Below, one piece after another: positions 62,750 through 64,000 of a stretch of 64,000 nucleotides of DNA. This stretch comes from Archaeoglobus sp. UBA230. GTDB taxonomy: Archaea; Halobacteriota; Archaeoglobi; Archaeoglobales; Archaeoglobaceae. The DNA is taken from assembly GCA_002507545.1 (NCBI GenBank), contig DAVR01000029.1:62001-126000 (forward strand). The letters run 5' to 3'. Below the pieces are notes generated by a model that saw nothing but the letters and a program-made list of their open reading frames with translations, ran no database searches and was not told the origin of the DNA. Position 1 is the first letter of the stretch. Every line of letters begins with the position of its first letter. Both the position numbers and the translations under genes were made by a program.

Positions 62750-63379
62750 TTAAGATTCGATTGGAATTGAAGCCATCAACTCAGTGAATTTTCTTACAGC
62801 GGCCATGTTGCGCATCATGTAGCCCATATCACCCTGCAGTTTTAGCTTTCCACTCACAACAAGTGTTATGGCATCTGCCTTACCCATAACAAGCTGCTTG
62901 AATACTGAATACGGGCCAATAAGTTTAAACTTCGCATCCTCGTGCTCTCCCGGAGCAGCTACCTCGATATTTCTCAACTCACCATGCCAGAAGTCCATCC
63001 AGAGATTTAGCGATGCTCCCTTTGCAGCGTCTAATACGACTTTTGGATCCATTTCAGCAATTTTTTTGGCAAGCTCATCAACATTCACACTGCTTATGTC
63101 CATGTCAACTGAAAGACCGAGAGCTATTAGCAACCCCTCGTTTACAGTTCCCTTGAACCTTTCCCTCTTTTCCTTCGGAATGCTGTCCAGCATTTCAAGA
63201 AAGCCCTTTAAAATCTTCGGGTTCTGGAAGTCCTTCAGAGCCTCCTCATCCAACTCTACAACGCACAGGTAGTCGCCTTCCCAGTTTGCAGCCACCTTCT
63301 TATATTCTTCATCGCTGTTCACTTTCTTATAGAGTTCTTCCATCCATTCCTTTGACGGATAAACCACTGCCATGTGCAC
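62750..63379 (-). CDS. SCP-2 sterol-carrier-like (lipid/acyl-CoA binding) protein
   Basis: 209 residues. The C-terminal ~100 have the SCP2 pattern: ASLNLWMDFWHGELRNIEV, FKLIGPYSVFKQLVMGKAD and VVSGKLKLQGDMGYMMRNM. SCP2 folds bind fatty acyl chains or acyl-CoA. First gene of the operon with acyl-CoA dehydrogenase and ADC-family proteins, so it may present acyl-CoA substrates. The start may be this ATG or the one two codons later (MAVVYPSKEW). Confidence 0.82.
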   Translation of the reverse strand: MHMAVVYPSKEWMEELYKKVNSDEEYKKVAANWEGDYLCVVELDEEALKDFQNPKILKGFLEMLDSIPKEKRERFKGTVNEGLLIALGLSVDMDISSVNVDELAKKIAEMDPKVVLDAAKGASLNLWMDFWHGELRNIEVAAPGEHEDAKFKLIGPYSVFKQLVMGKADAITLVVSGKLKLQGDMGYMMRNMAAVRKFTELMASIPIES

Positions 63380-63483
63380 TTCTAATAATGAGCAAATATT
63401 TTAACTTTTTGACATTACACTGATTAAAAATTAGTTTTCCAACGCATAAATTAACATGCAGAAGTATATATGTGTATATTTAC

Positions 63484-64000
63484 TCATAAACGCGGTTTTT
63501 TGAGTATTATGTTGAAACCATGACTATAGATTGAGTAATCAGTTTTTAACCCGAATTTAGACTCCGCGAAATGTTTCACCGCTTTGCAGAAAATTTCACT
63601 GAGATTTTTCCCTACATTGGATCTGACAAGCACGTGAACTTCATCCCCCTCGTCGTTTATTTTTACATCCGACGCCCAGTTTCTTGCAAGAAGAGCAACT
63701 TTGAGGAAATTCACAGCCTCCTCAAAAGATATCTTGCTCAGAGGTTTGCCGTAATACCACTCCAACATAAACTCAATCTCATTCTCCTTTACAGCCTTCT
63801 CGACGTCACCACTCGCAGCATGTTCAGCACTTTCAAACCCGATAGCGACCATACCAACCTCTTTCATCATTCTAATCAGAAGGTGATCCAGTTCTGTAAC
63901 TTCACCCATTTCCTTTGCGTAGAGATACTTTACCGCCTCCTCAATAAGTTTATTCAAATGACCATATTTTGGGAGTAGCTTTTTGATTATACTGCTGTAA
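63484..64000 (-). CDS. Hypothetical protein, probably 5' partial at the window edge
   Basis: A TTG at 63957 would give 157 residues, but the frame is open to the window end and reads naturally (YSSIIKKLLPKYGHLNKLIE), so the gene probably begins outside. Mixed alpha/beta, with FESAEHAASGDVEKAVKENE, MLEWYYGKPLSKISFEEAVN and a C-terminal beta part ending SIYSHGFNIILKKP. The C-terminal half (an ~80-residue unit with NFLKVALLARNWASDVKIND and VRSNVGKNLSEIFCK) could be a small ligand or dimerisation domain. No family recognised. Confidence 0.6.
   Translation of the reverse strand, partial: YSSIIKKLLPKYGHLNKLIEEAVKYLYAKEMGEVTELDHLLIRMMKEVGMVAIGFESAEHAASGDVEKAVKENEIEFMLEWYYGKPLSKISFEEAVNFLKVALLARNWASDVKINDEGDEVHVLVRSNVGKNLSEIFCKAVKHFAESKFGLKTDYSIYSHGFNIILKKPRL

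Overview
The window looks like a chromosome segment from the Archaeoglobales, most likely Archaeoglobus fulgidus or a close relative. It carries tetrahydromethanopterin C1 genes (formylmethanofuran formyltransferase, beta-RFAP synthase) beside beta-oxidation genes, a tungsten-type aldehyde:ferredoxin oxidoreductase, fibrillarin/Nop5, an archaeal histone, Orc1/Cdc6, Tfx, a tRNA without encoded CCA, and GTG/TTG starts. No database search was possible, so all assignments rest on motifs, length and context.

Region 1 (1-23,076) is ordinary chromosome. It holds fatty-acid activation and oxidation (acyl-CoA dehydrogenase end, acyl-CoA synthetase), a PAS histidine kinase, an icd/geranylgeranyl-reductase-like/UPF0280 operon, and ftr. 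A redox operon follows (ferredoxin, aldehyde oxidoreductase, CCG Fe-S protein, FAD dehydrogenase, second CCG Fe-S protein), then an oxaloacetate/methylmalonyl-CoA decarboxylase type Na+ pump module. Next come the beta-RFAP synthase/Nop5/fibrillarin operon, a 1,610-residue secreted protein with internal repeats, and tRNA-Ala(GGC). All complete frames here are intact.

Region 2 (23,077 to about 55,800) is a 32-kb accessory island directly downstream of tRNA-Ala. The last 8 bases of the tRNA plus 2 flanking bases (CCGGTCCATG) recur in the same orientation near the right end, consistent with integration at the tRNA. A plasmid-like backbone is visible: a TraG/VirD4-HerA-like ATPase with two small membrane proteins, tyrosine recombinase, Orc1/Cdc6, histone, MNT/HEPN pair and a winged-helix nuclease. 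Apparently AT-richer cargo is scattered through it. The most striking cargo is a minus-strand operon (25,040-33,283): a TGT-like (DpdA-like) protein fused to a YaaA/DUF6884-like domain, a very large helicase-DUF1998-phospholipase D protein, and a zinc-motif protein. I read it as a compact archaeal relative of the 7-deazaguanine DNA modification (Dpd) systems with its restriction arm. Other cargo includes a PD-(D/E)XK protein inserted inside the TraG-like ATPase gene, a GmrSD-like DUF262 protein, an SF1 helicase-nuclease, an orphan 640-residue protein and a HicA/HicB-like pair. At least nine frame breaks fall in this island and none in complete genes of the flanks, so much of it is decaying.

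Region 3 (55,807-64,000) is again core-like: 3-hydroxyacyl-CoA dehydrogenase, a Tfx regulator divergent from a molybdate/tungstate ABC transporter (relevant to the aldehyde oxidoreductase cofactor), and an operon of SCP2-like protein, acyl-CoA dehydrogenase and two acetoacetate-decarboxylase-family proteins.
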